Position numbers and translations under genes: made by a program. This document shows positions 17,787-25,294 of a stretch of DNA of 64,000 nucleotides, piece after piece. The notes under the pieces are model-generated. The model worked only from the letters and a program-made list of their open reading frames with translations, was not told the DNA's origin and searched no databases. How positions within the stretch are numbered: position 1 is the first letter of the stretch; every line of letters starts with the position of its first letter. Source of the DNA: Methylobacterium dankookense (GTDB taxonomy: Bacteria; Pseudomonadota; Alphaproteobacteria; Rhizobiales; Beijerinckiaceae); the NCBI RefSeq assembly GCF_902141855.1, contig NZ_CABFVH010000006.1:1-64000 (forward strand), in the 5' to 3' direction.

Positions 17787-18098
17787 TCACGCGCCCGTCA
17801 CCTCGTCGGCGGCGCGCTGGACGAAGGCGAGGCAGCGCTTGCGGGCCTGCGCATCGTCGATCTGGACGAAGGCCTGCAGCAGCGCGGAGGCTTCGAGCAG
17901 GGTCGCCGGATCCTCGCTCCCGAGGTCCGCCGTGCCCGTGCGTCCGCCGAGCAGGGCCGTCGTGACGCCGAGCGCCGCCGCGAGCTCGTCCAGGGTGCGC
18001 TGCGCGGCCGGCGGAAGCTCGACGGGTGCTTGCCCGCCACTCCCGGACGCGTCCGTCTCGCGGACACTTTCCGGACGGCTCGGATCGGAATGGGACAT
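17787..18098 (-). CDS. Small protein resembling the C-terminal half of an XRE regulator (paralogue 2)
   Basis: 103 residues, paralogous to the gene at 17309-17617 along the last ~75 positions: TLDELAAALGVTTALLGGRT, then LLEASALLQAFVQIDDAQAR and KRCLAFVQRAA. Its N-terminus (first ~25 residues) is rich in Ser, Glu and Gly and shows no helix-turn-helix. I place the start at the ATG at 18098 because GGGGAACAG stands 5-6 bases before it; an upstream in-frame start at 18260 would add 54 unlikely residues. Pair 1/2 probably arose by tandem duplication. No catalytic motif is seen. The role could be regulatory, by analogy with the dimer/effector tail of XRE proteins, but that is inference. Confidence 0.65.
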   Translation of the reverse strand: MSHSDPSRPESVRETDASGSGGQAPVELPPAAQRTLDELAAALGVTTALLGGRTGTADLGSEDPATLLEASALLQAFVQIDDAQARKRCLAFVQRAADEVTGA

Positions 18099-18496
18099 GT
18101 CTGTTCCCCGCTGGCGCTGTTCTCGGTCGCGGGCGCCGGAAGCGCGCGCGTCATGCAAAGGACGGTACGGCCACGTAGTTCGGATTGCATGCAGAAGCGC
18201 TAGGCAAGCGGGGCCGATATAACGGAGATGTGATGCTCCGCACGCGCGGTCGGCCGGCACGGCCCCGCTCGGCTGCTCATCGCGACATCAATCGCGGCCG
18301 AGCTCCTGAACGGCGAGACCAATATTCCGCTTGAGGTCGCTCGATTCGAAGCGGTCCCGGCTTCGAGCAGGATCCACTTCGCAGACGCCGCTTGAGACCA
18401 TTTTCCATGATCCTTGGATCGCGGAAAATGGTCTATCACATTGATTGAGCCGCATTTTCTTTCGCGGAACCGGCAACCACTTCCGCGGAAAATGCT
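18099..18496. other. Intergenic region with palindromic repeats
   Basis: I see no gene. The right half holds palindromic elements (listed separately). The left half (18099-18395) probably contains the promoter of the minus-strand small gene that starts at 18098. I could not pick out a -35/-10 pair with confidence. Confidence 0.35.
18396..18433. repeat. Inverted repeat, 11-bp arms
   Basis: GACCATTTTCC at 18396-18406 and GGAAAATGGTC at 18423-18433 are perfectly complementary around 16 bases. It lies downstream of the minus-strand M23 gene (stop near 18497) and can act as its terminator. Its sequence relates to the next palindrome and to an element at 42885-42935, so it is probably one of a dispersed family. 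Confidence 0.6.
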
Positions 18497-18498
18497 CT
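18451..18498. repeat. Dispersed GGAAAATGCTCT-type palindromic element
   Basis: Imperfect palindrome with GCATTTTCTTTCGCGGAACC on the left and CTTCCGCGGAAAATGCTCT on the right. The 12-mer GGAAAATGCTCT (18487-18498) recurs at 42910-42921 and touches the stop codon of the M23 gene. Such elements are scattered through intergenic regions of Methylobacterium and rhizobia. Confidence 0.5.
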
Positions 18499-19693
18499 AA
18501 TCCGCGGATTCCACAGCGTCCGGATCCGGCGGCGCCTCCGTGCGGGCAGGCGCCCCGAGGAGCTTCGCGCCGGCCGCGAGGAAGCGGCCCGGATCGACCG
18601 CGCTGCCGGAGAGGCGCGTCTCGTAATGCAGGTGGGGGCCGGTCGAGCGCCCGGTCGAGCCGACCGCGCCGACCACCGTCCCCGCGGGCACGGCCTGGCC
18701 GACGCTCACGCCGATGCTGGAGAGATGGGCGTAGCGCGTGACGAGGTCGTGGCCGTGATCGACCTCGACGAGGTTGCCGTAGCCGCCGCTCTGGGAGGCC
18801 GTGACGACGCGCCCGTTGCCGGCGGTGCGGACGAGGGTGCCGACCGGGCTGCGGAAATCCATGCCGGCATGCATCCGGCGCTCGCCCGTGAACGGGTCCT
18901 TGCGCAGCCCGAAATTGCTGGAGGTGCTGGAATCGCCCTCGATGGGCGAGCGCACCGGGATCGTGTCGCCGAGGCTGCGCCAGCGCCCGGCCTCGGCCAG
19001 CGACGCGTCGGCGGCGGCGAGCGCGCGCCCGAAGGCGTCGCGCGGGGCCGGACCGGGCGGGGCCGCCGCCGGCCCCGGGGTGAGCGCGAGGTGCAGATCG
19101 GCCAGGACCGCCCGCACCCGCTCGATCCGCTCGCGGGCGAAGACGGTGAAGCGCTCCGCCAGGCGGAACTGCCGCCCCTCCGTCCGGCCGAGCCGGGTCT
19201 CGATCTGCTCGAACTGCTCGCGCAGCGGCTTGCCCGCGAAGCTGCGCTCCACGGCCGCGCCCTTCCGGGCCGGCGGCTGCCGGGCCGGCTCCTCGACCCG
19301 GCCGGGCGGCTCGGGCTGGGGCGCGACGCCGCTCGCGAGCGCCCGCTCCAGCGTGGCGGCGAGGGCGGCCTCGCGGTTCTCCAGGTCGACCTGGCGCACG
19401 ATGATGTCGGCGAGCCGCTCGGCGAGGCCGTCCTGCTCCAGCATCTGGTGGCTCGCCACGCCGACGAGCCGGCGGGTCAGCGCGCGGATCTTGCCCTCGT
19501 GCTCCGCCTGCCGGATCGCGGCCTCGTCGGTCAGCCGCACCACCGCGCCGTATTGCGTGACGGCGAGATAGGTGGCCGGCACCGCCCAGACCGCGCAGAG
19601 CGCGAGCAGGATCCAGGGCAGGGGGCCCGAGCCGCGCTCGGCGGACCGCGCGGCGCGCGCGGGCGGACGCCTCCGGCTTCTGCTCAATGTCAC
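18497..19693 (-). CDS. Membrane-anchored M23 (LytM) peptidoglycan endopeptidase
   Basis: 398 residues. A basic N-terminus is followed by one membrane helix (about 27-47), a coiled-coil-rich periplasmic stretch (about 50-200) and a C-terminal M23 domain. The zinc-site motifs are intact: HAGMDFRSP (His275, Asp279) and HLHYE (His354, His356). Such enzymes cut peptide cross-links in peptidoglycan or, when degenerate, activate amidases; this one keeps its zinc ligands and should be active. Start is GTG 19693, preceded by GAGGGCGACAC. It is divergent from the TPR-methyltransferase/PAAR unit and about 2 kb from the T6SS genes, so a role in helping envelope machines through the wall is possible but unproven. 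General cell-wall growth or division is the simpler reading. Confidence 0.85.
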   Translation of the reverse strand: MTLSRSRRRPPARAARSAERGSGPLPWILLALCAVWAVPATYLAVTQYGAVVRLTDEAAIRQAEHEGKIRALTRRLVGVASHQMLEQDGLAERLADIIVRQVDLENREAALAATLERALASGVAPQPEPPGRVEEPARQPPARKGAAVERSFAGKPLREQFEQIETRLGRTEGRQFRLAERFTVFARERIERVRAVLADLHLALTPGPAAAPPGPAPRDAFGRALAAADASLAEAGRWRSLGDTIPVRSPIEGDSSTSSNFGLRKDPFTGERRMHAGMDFRSPVGTLVRTAGNGRVVTASQSGGYGNLVEVDHGHDLVTRYAHLSSIGVSVGQAVPAGTVVGAVGSTGRSTGPHLHYETRLSGSAVDPGRFLAAGAKLLGAPARTEAPPDPDAVESAD

Positions 19694-19775
19694 GTGTCGC
19701 CCTCATGGACGGCGGCCGCCGCGTCGGCGGCGGGATGCGTTCGGCCGATGGATGGTCCCGCCGCTCTTACAGCAT

Positions 19776-19815
19776 GACCAATGCCTCGAGCCAGCAAGAC
19801 CAATGCCTTGAGCCA
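19776..19815. promoter_or_regulatory. Direct repeat in a divergent promoter region
   Basis: GACCAATGCCTCGAGCCA (19776-19793) and GACCAATGCCTTGAGCCA (19798-19815) match at 17 of 18 positions with a 22-base period, i.e. two helical turns. They sit between the divergent M23 gene and the TPR-methyltransferase gene and could be a regulator binding site. No known consensus is recognised. Confidence 0.35.
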
Positions 19816-19912
19816 CAGGCGCCTCCGGCCGTGTCTGTGTTTCGCGGCCCCGATTGCATTGACCCCGTCCGAAAGCCGGAAGACAATTCGCGCCGACGAG
19901 ACGGAGACTGTC

Positions 19913-21244
19913 ATGGACACGGCCAGCGGCAGCCCCGAATCCGGCGGGTCGGCGGATTCGCTGAGCCTCGACGAGGCCCTCGAGATCGCCGCGCGGGCCC
20001 ACAGGGCGGGCGACGTGCCGGTGGCGGAGGCGCTCTACGGCCGCATCCTCGCGGTGGCGCCCGACCACGCCGTCGCGCTCCACTTCTACGGCGTGCTCCA
20101 CCACCAGACGAACCGGCCGCGCGAGGCGGTCCAATTGATCCGCCGCTCCATCGAGATCGAGCCGGAGGATCCGAGCGCGCACATCAACCTCGGCAACGTG
20201 TTCTTCGAGCTCGACCGGCCCGATCTCGCGGTGAAGGCCTACAACACGGCGATCCTGCTCGAGCCCGACGAGATCGACGCGCGCAACAATCTCGGTGTCG
20301 CCCTGCGCGTCCTGCGCCGGCCGGAGGAGGCGGAGGCGATCTACCGGGAGGCGATCGAGCTCGATCCGCAGCACCGCGACGTCTGGAACAATCTCGGGCG
20401 CCTGCTGGGGAGCCAGGGGCGGATCCAGGAGGCGATCGCCTGCCACGCGCGGGCGCTGGAGCTGGAGCCGGCCGATGCCGGCACCCGCCGCTTCCTCGTG
20501 GCGGCCTATGCCGCGACGCGCGAGCACGACCGGGCGCTGGCGATCCTGCGGGACTGGCTGCGCGAGGAGCCCGACAACCCCTCCGCGCAGCATCTCGTCG
20601 CGGCGATCTCCGGCGAGAACGTCCCCGCGCGCGCCAGCGACCGCTACGTCACCGCCTTGTTCGACGGGTTCGCCTCGAGCTTCGACCACAAGCTCGCCCG
20701 CCTCGACTACCGCGCGCCGACCCTCGTCGCCGCCGCGGTCGACGCCGTGCACGCGCCCCGCGGCGACCTCGCCGTGCTGGATGCCGGCTGCGGGACCGGC
20801 CTGTGCGGCCCGGCGCTTCGGGCCCATGCCCGCGAACTGGACGGCGTCGACCTGTCCGAGCGGATGCTCGACAAGGCGCGCCAGCGCGGCTGCTACGACC
20901 GCCTCGAGGCGGGCGAGCTGACCCAGTACCTGCGCGACCGGCCGGGCGCCTACGACGTCGTCGTCTCCGCCGACACGCTCTGCTATTTCGGCCCCCTCGA
21001 GGCGTTCGGCGAGGCCGCGGCCGGCGCGCTCCGTCCGGGCGGGCATCTCGTGTTCAGCGTCGAGGAGAGCGACGGCCCGGACTTCGTGCTGCACCCGCAT
21101 GGCCGCTACAGCCACGCGCGCGCCTATGTGGAGCGCGCGCTGACGGAGGCCGGGTTCCGGATCGAATCGATCGGCTCCGAGGGCCTGCGCATGGAGCGCG
21201 GCGAGGCGGTCCAGGGCCTCATCGTCACCGCCCGCAAGCTCTGA
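19913..21244 (+). CDS. TPR-repeat protein with C-terminal SAM-dependent methyltransferase
   Basis: 443 residues. The first ~240 are tetratricopeptide repeats, e.g. DHAVALHFYGVLHHQTNRP, DPSAHINLGNVFFELDRPDL and RDVWNNLGRLLGSQGRIQEA. The C-terminal ~190 form a class I methyltransferase, with motif I VLDAGCGTG at about 288-296, a later acidic ADTLCYFG motif and ALRPGGHLVFSVEES. TPRs probably bind a protein partner or substrate; the methyl acceptor is unknown. It ends 27 bases before the PAAR gene on the same strand, so the two are likely co-transcribed, which makes a T6SS link worth testing. Similar fusions also occur away from T6SS loci. ATG 19913 is chosen because it begins the conserved region and has CGGAG upstream; the frame is open further upstream to 19781. 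Confidence 0.85.
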   Translation: MDTASGSPESGGSADSLSLDEALEIAARAHRAGDVPVAEALYGRILAVAPDHAVALHFYGVLHHQTNRPREAVQLIRRSIEIEPEDPSAHINLGNVFFELDRPDLAVKAYNTAILLEPDEIDARNNLGVALRVLRRPEEAEAIYREAIELDPQHRDVWNNLGRLLGSQGRIQEAIACHARALELEPADAGTRRFLVAAYAATREHDRALAILRDWLREEPDNPSAQHLVAAISGENVPARASDRYVTALFDGFASSFDHKLARLDYRAPTLVAAAVDAVHAPRGDLAVLDAGCGTGLCGPALRAHARELDGVDLSERMLDKARQRGCYDRLEAGELTQYLRDRPGAYDVVVSADTLCYFGPLEAFGEAAAGALRPGGHLVFSVEESDGPDFVLHPHGRYSHARAYVERALTEAGFRIESIGSEGLRMERGEAVQGLIVTARKL

Positions 21245-21271
21245 ACGCCCCCCCACCCGACAGGTCGCCCC

Positions 21272-21574
21272 ATGGGAAAGCCCGCCGCCCGCATCACCGA
21301 CATGCACACCTGCCCCATGGTCACGGGCGTGGTGCCCCATGTCGGCGGCCCGATCACCGCGCCCTGCTGCCCGACCGTGCTGATCGGGAAGCTGCCCGCG
21401 GCGCGGGTCGGCGACATGGCGATCTGCGTCGGCCCGCCCGACGTGATCGTCCAGGGCTCGCCCACCGTGCTCATCGGCGGCCAGATGGCGGCGCGGATCG
21501 GCGACATGACCTCCCATGGCGGCGTGATCGTCGTGGGGCTGCCCACCGTGCTGATCGGCGAATCCGCGGGCTGA
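21272..21574 (+). CDS. PAAR-domain T6SS spike-tip protein
   Basis: 100 residues, essentially a bare PAAR domain: GKPAARITDMHTCPMVTG, PCCPTVLIGKLPAARVGDM and GSPTVLIGGQMAARIGDMTS. The His/Cys residues (His-13, Cys-15 and the later Cys and His) can bind the zinc that orders the cone tip. PAAR proteins sharpen the VgrG spike and can carry effectors. This one has no C-terminal toxin extension, so any cargo would be non-covalent. It follows the TPR-methyltransferase by 27 bases and is convergent with the transglycosylase gene of the T6SS minus-strand operon; a palindromic repeat lies after the stop. Confidence 0.93.
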   Translation: MGKPAARITDMHTCPMVTGVVPHVGGPITAPCCPTVLIGKLPAARVGDMAICVGPPDVIVQGSPTVLIGGQMAARIGDMTSHGGVIVVGLPTVLIGESAG

Positions 21575-21610
21575 GGCCGCTTCCGGTCGATCGGACAGGC
21601 CGCTCGCGGC

Positions 21611-21726
21611 CTCCCCTCCCCCTTGCGGGGAGGGGCAAGGGGGTGGGGGTGGTTCAGGATGAGGCGTGGCGGTGCCTCCTGCAGCACCCCCACCTCCGGC
21701 TCCTCCCCGCAAGGGGGAGGAGAGCC
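21611..21726. repeat. Long palindromic intergenic repeat
   Basis: The left arm contains CTCCCCTCCCCCTTGCGGGG and GGGGTGGGGGTGG. The right arm contains the complementary CACCCCCACCTCCGG and CTCCTCCCCGCAAGGGGGAG (ending near 21722). The arms enclose ~35 bases. This type of repeat is widespread in Methylobacterium, Bradyrhizobium and relatives. It lies between the convergent PAAR and transglycosylase genes, where it may also end transcription. Confidence 0.65.
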
Positions 21727-21781
21727 CCGTCGCGAACCGAAGCGATCGATTGATTTCCGTTGAAGGTCTGCGACGAGACCG

Positions 21782-23428
21782 TCACCGCCCCGCCGCGCCC
21801 GGCGCGACCTGGGTCTCGGGGCCGGTCGGCACGCTCACCGTCTTCACGCTGCGGTAGCGGTCGAGGCGGAGCGAGATCATCGTCTCGAACTTGCTGCGGA
21901 CCTCGGCCACCGAGAGGCCCTTCGCGCCGCCATCGCTCCCGGTGCCGTAGAAGATCGGCTTGTTGGCCGCCGCCGGCTTCGGCAGCAGGTCGGCCGCCAC
22001 CGTGTCGGGCTTGCGGGTGATCTCGTCGATCATGCGCTCGGCGCCGTCCGGCCCCAGGAAGTGGACGAGGTAGACCTCGCCGCCGGTGAGGTTGCGGCCG
22101 ATCCGCTTGGCGATGCGCAGGCTGTCGCGCTTCAGCATCTCCGCGGCGAGCACCGCCGAGAGGTAGGGGTCGCGGCGCAGGTCGAGGATCCGGGCGCGCT
22201 GCGCGCCGACATCGCCGCTCGCGATGAGGGCCGCCTCCTTGTCCAGGCCGTAGCGGGGGCCGAACTCGCGCACCACGCCGAGCCAGGTCTTCTCGATGAA
22301 CTGGTACAGGCCCGAGGCCGACGAGGTCTGCGCCTGCGCCTCCGTCTTGAAGCTCGATTCCTTGTCCGCGATCGCCATCAGCAGGACCGGGTCGACGCTC
22401 GTGACGCGGGAGGCCCGCACGATCTTCTCCACGAGGTAGCGGCGGATGCGCATGGGCCCGAAGACGAGAAGCTCGTCCGGGTTGCGCGGGCCCTTGCCCT
22501 CCAGCTCGCGCGCCAGCGCCGTGTAGGCGGCGAGCTCCGGCCGGTTGCCGGCCCGCGCCTGCACGGCGCCGATATCGCCGTCGACCAGCGACTTGCCGGC
22601 ATCGGCCGAGAGCTTCACCGCGGGCGGCGCCACGGGCTGCGCGCCGGAGAGCACCACGGCGTCGCCCGAGCCGGGCCGCGGCGCGATGCGGATGGAGGAG
22701 GCGAGCGGGGAGTTCGGCTGCGCATCGACGTCGGTGACGTCGTAGAGCTGCGCCGCGAGATCGGGACTCACCAGGATGACGGGCTTGTCCTCGCCGAGGC
22801 TGAGGATGGCGGTGGCCTGAGCGACCTCCTCGTCGGGCTCGGGGCTCTGCGGCACGATCAGCCAGCCGATCCCGGCCCCGACCAGCATCAGCACGGCGAT
22901 GGCGGCGAGGCCGAGGAAGGGCCGGTGCTCGACCTGCGCGAAGACCGCGCTCGCACGCAGCGATTCCCACAGGGTCTCGCGATCGGTCGAGGCCCGGAGC
23001 GTGGGCCGGAGATGGGTGGCCGCGCGGCGGGCGGCGACGAAGGCCGCGATCTCCGGAAACCAGCGCGCGTCGGTCGTCGGGTCGGTCGCGGCCTTGAGCC
23101 GCCGGATCCCCGCCTCGACCTCGGCCGCCGCGCGCCGGTCGAGGCCGAGGCGGCCGCGCAGGGCCCGCGCCCCCGCCTTCTCCCGCGCGACGAGGTCGAT
23201 GGCCAGGAACCACTCCACCAAGGCGGGGCGCCCCTTGGCGAAGGGCGTGCCCTGGCAGGGGAAGACCTTCAGGCCGCAGGAGCGGCAGGAGAAGGCCCGG
23301 TTGCGGCTCTCCCGCTGGAAGCCCTGGCGGCTGCCGCAGGCGGCGCAGGGCGCGTCGCCGAAGCGCAGCCGCATCACCTCGTCGAGGCAGGTCTCCTCGG
23401 TCAGGTGCGGGTCGGCTGCGCCGCGCAT
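21782..23428 (-). CDS. T6SS-operon lytic transglycosylase with N-terminal IS1595-type zinc ribbon
   Basis: 548 residues in three parts. Residues 14-80 form a four-Cys zinc ribbon (Cys28, Cys31, Cys48, Cys51) followed by VFPCQGTPFAKGRPALVEWF and LAIDL. This is strikingly like the start of IS1595-family transposases (zinc ribbon plus 'T.F....L..WF.AI.L'), but no DDE catalytic domain follows. A membrane helix comes next (about 171-193). The periplasmic part ends in an SLT lytic transglycosylase domain (about 331-480) with catalytic Glu357 in ADKESSF and SASGLYQFIEKTWLG. The layout puts the zinc ribbon in the cytosol and the enzyme in the periplasm. It follows ppkA by 3 bases, so it is the last gene of the tssK-ppkA operon and probably cuts peptidoglycan so the T6SS can be assembled. 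The role of the ribbon is unknown. Confidence 0.85.
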   Translation of the reverse strand: MRGAADPHLTEETCLDEVMRLRFGDAPCAACGSRQGFQRESRNRAFSCRSCGLKVFPCQGTPFAKGRPALVEWFLAIDLVAREKAGARALRGRLGLDRRAAAEVEAGIRRLKAATDPTTDARWFPEIAAFVAARRAATHLRPTLRASTDRETLWESLRASAVFAQVEHRPFLGLAAIAVLMLVGAGIGWLIVPQSPEPDEEVAQATAILSLGEDKPVILVSPDLAAQLYDVTDVDAQPNSPLASSIRIAPRPGSGDAVVLSGAQPVAPPAVKLSADAGKSLVDGDIGAVQARAGNRPELAAYTALARELEGKGPRNPDELLVFGPMRIRRYLVEKIVRASRVTSVDPVLLMAIADKESSFKTEAQAQTSSASGLYQFIEKTWLGVVREFGPRYGLDKEAALIASGDVGAQRARILDLRRDPYLSAVLAAEMLKRDSLRIAKRIGRNLTGGEVYLVHFLGPDGAERMIDEITRKPDTVAADLLPKPAAANKPIFYGTGSDGGAKGLSVAEVRSKFETMISLRLDRYRSVKTVSVPTGPETQVAPGAAGR

Positions 23429-23431
23429 GGC

Positions 23432-25294
23432 TCAGTTCCAGACCTTGATCAGGCGCACGGCGAGGCCGAGCCCCGAGCCCGGCCGGCCCAGCTCCTGCGC
23501 GAGATTCGTCAGGATCGCATCGCTCCCGGATTGCGCGCTGCCCGTGGCGATCGGCGTCCGGCTTCCGACGGCGAGGATGAGCTGCGACCGTCCGTTGCCG
23601 GCGGGCGGAACCTCCAGGCGGACCGCGAAACTCGCCTGCCGGCCCGAGCGCTTCAGGTAGCGGGCGAGGTCGTGCACGGAGCCGTCGCGCTCGACCAGGA
23701 GGAGGGTGATCTCCGGCGCCTCGCCGAGTTCCACGGTGCCGCGCAGCTCCTCGCCGCTGCGCAGCCGGTCGCCGTCGAGCCGGAGCTTGGGCACGTTGGT
23801 CGGCCGGAGCTGCGCCTGCCGCGCGAGCAGGTCGACCACCGGGCACTGGCCGCGCTCGATCTGCCGGAGCTGGATCTTGGCTTCGAAGCCGAAGGTCCGC
23901 CGGAAGGCCTCGTCGAAGTCCTGGAACGGCCGCGCGGTGGTCCCGTAGGCCTCGACGACCGCCTCCTGGCCGCTGACCGTCGTCGGGTTGAGGAAGAAGC
24001 ACTCGCCGCCGCGATAGCTGCGGATATAGGCGGCGACCTGCTCCATGGTCGTCCCGCCCGGGCCGGTCGCATCGGGCTTCGGCTCGGGCTTCGGCTCGGG
24101 CTTCGGCTCGGGCTTCGGCTCGGGCTCGGGCGGCGCGGGGCGGGGCTGCGAATCGGCCGGCGGCTGCCGTCCGGTCTCCGGCTGGGAGCTCGGCCGCGGC
24201 GGCGCGGGCGGCGGGGCCTCCTCCTTCGGAGGCTGGGGCGGCGGCGCCGTGCGCTCGCGCGGCTCCTCGCGGCGCTCCTTCAGGATCTCGCCGGTTTCGG
24301 GGGCCGGGGCCTGCGGGCCGCCCGTCCCGAGCAGGGCGACGGCCGCGATGCCGCCGGCGAGCGCGAGCGCCACGCCGCCGATCGCGAGCCCCTTGCGGCC
24401 GCGCTTCGCGCCGGACGGGCCGGCCGGACGCGGCGCGAGCCGGGTTGCCGGCACCTGCCAGGCCTCGATCTCGGCCATGCTCGCCGGGCGCATGCGCGGG
24501 TCGGGCCGCAGCATGGATTCGAGGAGCGGGACCAGCCGCGGGTCGATGCCGGTGAGGTCGGGAACGGCGGAGCGCTTGGCGATGAAGGCGGCCGGGTGGT
24601 CGCCCATGTCGAGGGCGCGCCCGAGGCTCGCCTGCGCCAGGACCAGGCCGAGGCTGTAGATGTCCGAGCGCGGGGTGATCTCGCCGCCCTGCAGGCCGAG
24701 CTGCTCCGGCGAGGCATAGGCGTACTTGCCGGCGAAGCCGTCGCCGATCACCGTCTGCGTCGCGGCGAGCCGCGCGATCCCGAAATCGATGAGCTTCGCC
24801 CGCGCCGGGTCGGCCGCGGGCAGGATGATGTTGTCGGGCGTGACGTCCCGGTGGACGATCCCCGCCTCGTGCGCCGCGGCGAGGCCGCCGGCGAGGCGCC
24901 GCCGCAGGACCTCGACGGCCTCGTAGTCGAGGGGCCCGCGCCGGAGCCGGTCGGCGAGGGATTCGCCGACGACGTACTCCATCGCGAGATAGGGGAGGCC
25001 GAGCTGGCGGTCGACGGAGAACACGTAGTACCGCACCACCGCGCCGTGGTGCAGGTTGTGGAGCGCCGAGGCCTCCTTGCGGAAGAGGGCGAGCGCCTGG
25101 GCGTTCTCGGCGAACTCCGTGCGCATGACCTTGATCGCCACCGGGTCGCCGGTCTCGATCGCGTGGCCGCGGAACACCTCGCCCATGCCGCCGACGGCGA
25201 CCAGCGCGTCGATCTCGTAGAGATCGTTGAGCCGCGTGCCGGGGCCGACCCGGCTGCCGGTGCGCAGGTCCACGATCGTGCGGTCGGCCGCCAT
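23432..25294 (-). CDS. ppkA: T6SS serine/threonine protein kinase PpkA
   Basis: 620 residues. N-terminal Hanks-type kinase: glycine loop VGGMGEV (about 34-40), Lys55 in VAIKVM, catalytic HRDVTPDN (148-155), metal-binding DFG (170-172) and ASPEQ. A membrane helix (about 302-323) and a proline-rich linker with KPEP repeats follow. The C-terminal periplasmic domain (about 405-620) begins MEQVAAYIRSYRGGECFFLN, as in alphaproteobacterial T6SS kinases. PpkA phosphorylates Fha and other T6SS parts to switch assembly on, and PppA reverses it. Its ATG overlaps the pppA stop (TGATG), so the kinase and phosphatase are translationally coupled. The periplasmic domain presumably senses envelope signals. 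Confidence 0.92.
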   Translation of the reverse strand: MAADRTIVDLRTGSRVGPGTRLNDLYEIDALVAVGGMGEVFRGHAIETGDPVAIKVMRTEFAENAQALALFRKEASALHNLHHGAVVRYYVFSVDRQLGLPYLAMEYVVGESLADRLRRGPLDYEAVEVLRRRLAGGLAAAHEAGIVHRDVTPDNIILPAADPARAKLIDFGIARLAATQTVIGDGFAGKYAYASPEQLGLQGGEITPRSDIYSLGLVLAQASLGRALDMGDHPAAFIAKRSAVPDLTGIDPRLVPLLESMLRPDPRMRPASMAEIEAWQVPATRLAPRPAGPSGAKRGRKGLAIGGVALALAGGIAAVALLGTGGPQAPAPETGEILKERREEPRERTAPPPQPPKEEAPPPAPPRPSSQPETGRQPPADSQPRPAPPEPEPKPEPKPEPKPEPKPDATGPGGTTMEQVAAYIRSYRGGECFFLNPTTVSGQEAVVEAYGTTARPFQDFDEAFRRTFGFEAKIQLRQIERGQCPVVDLLARQAQLRPTNVPKLRLDGDRLRSGEELRGTVELGEAPEITLLLVERDGSVHDLARYLKRSGRQASFAVRLEVPPAGNGRSQLILAVGSRTPIATGSAQSGSDAILTNLAQELGRPGSGLGLAVRLIKVWN

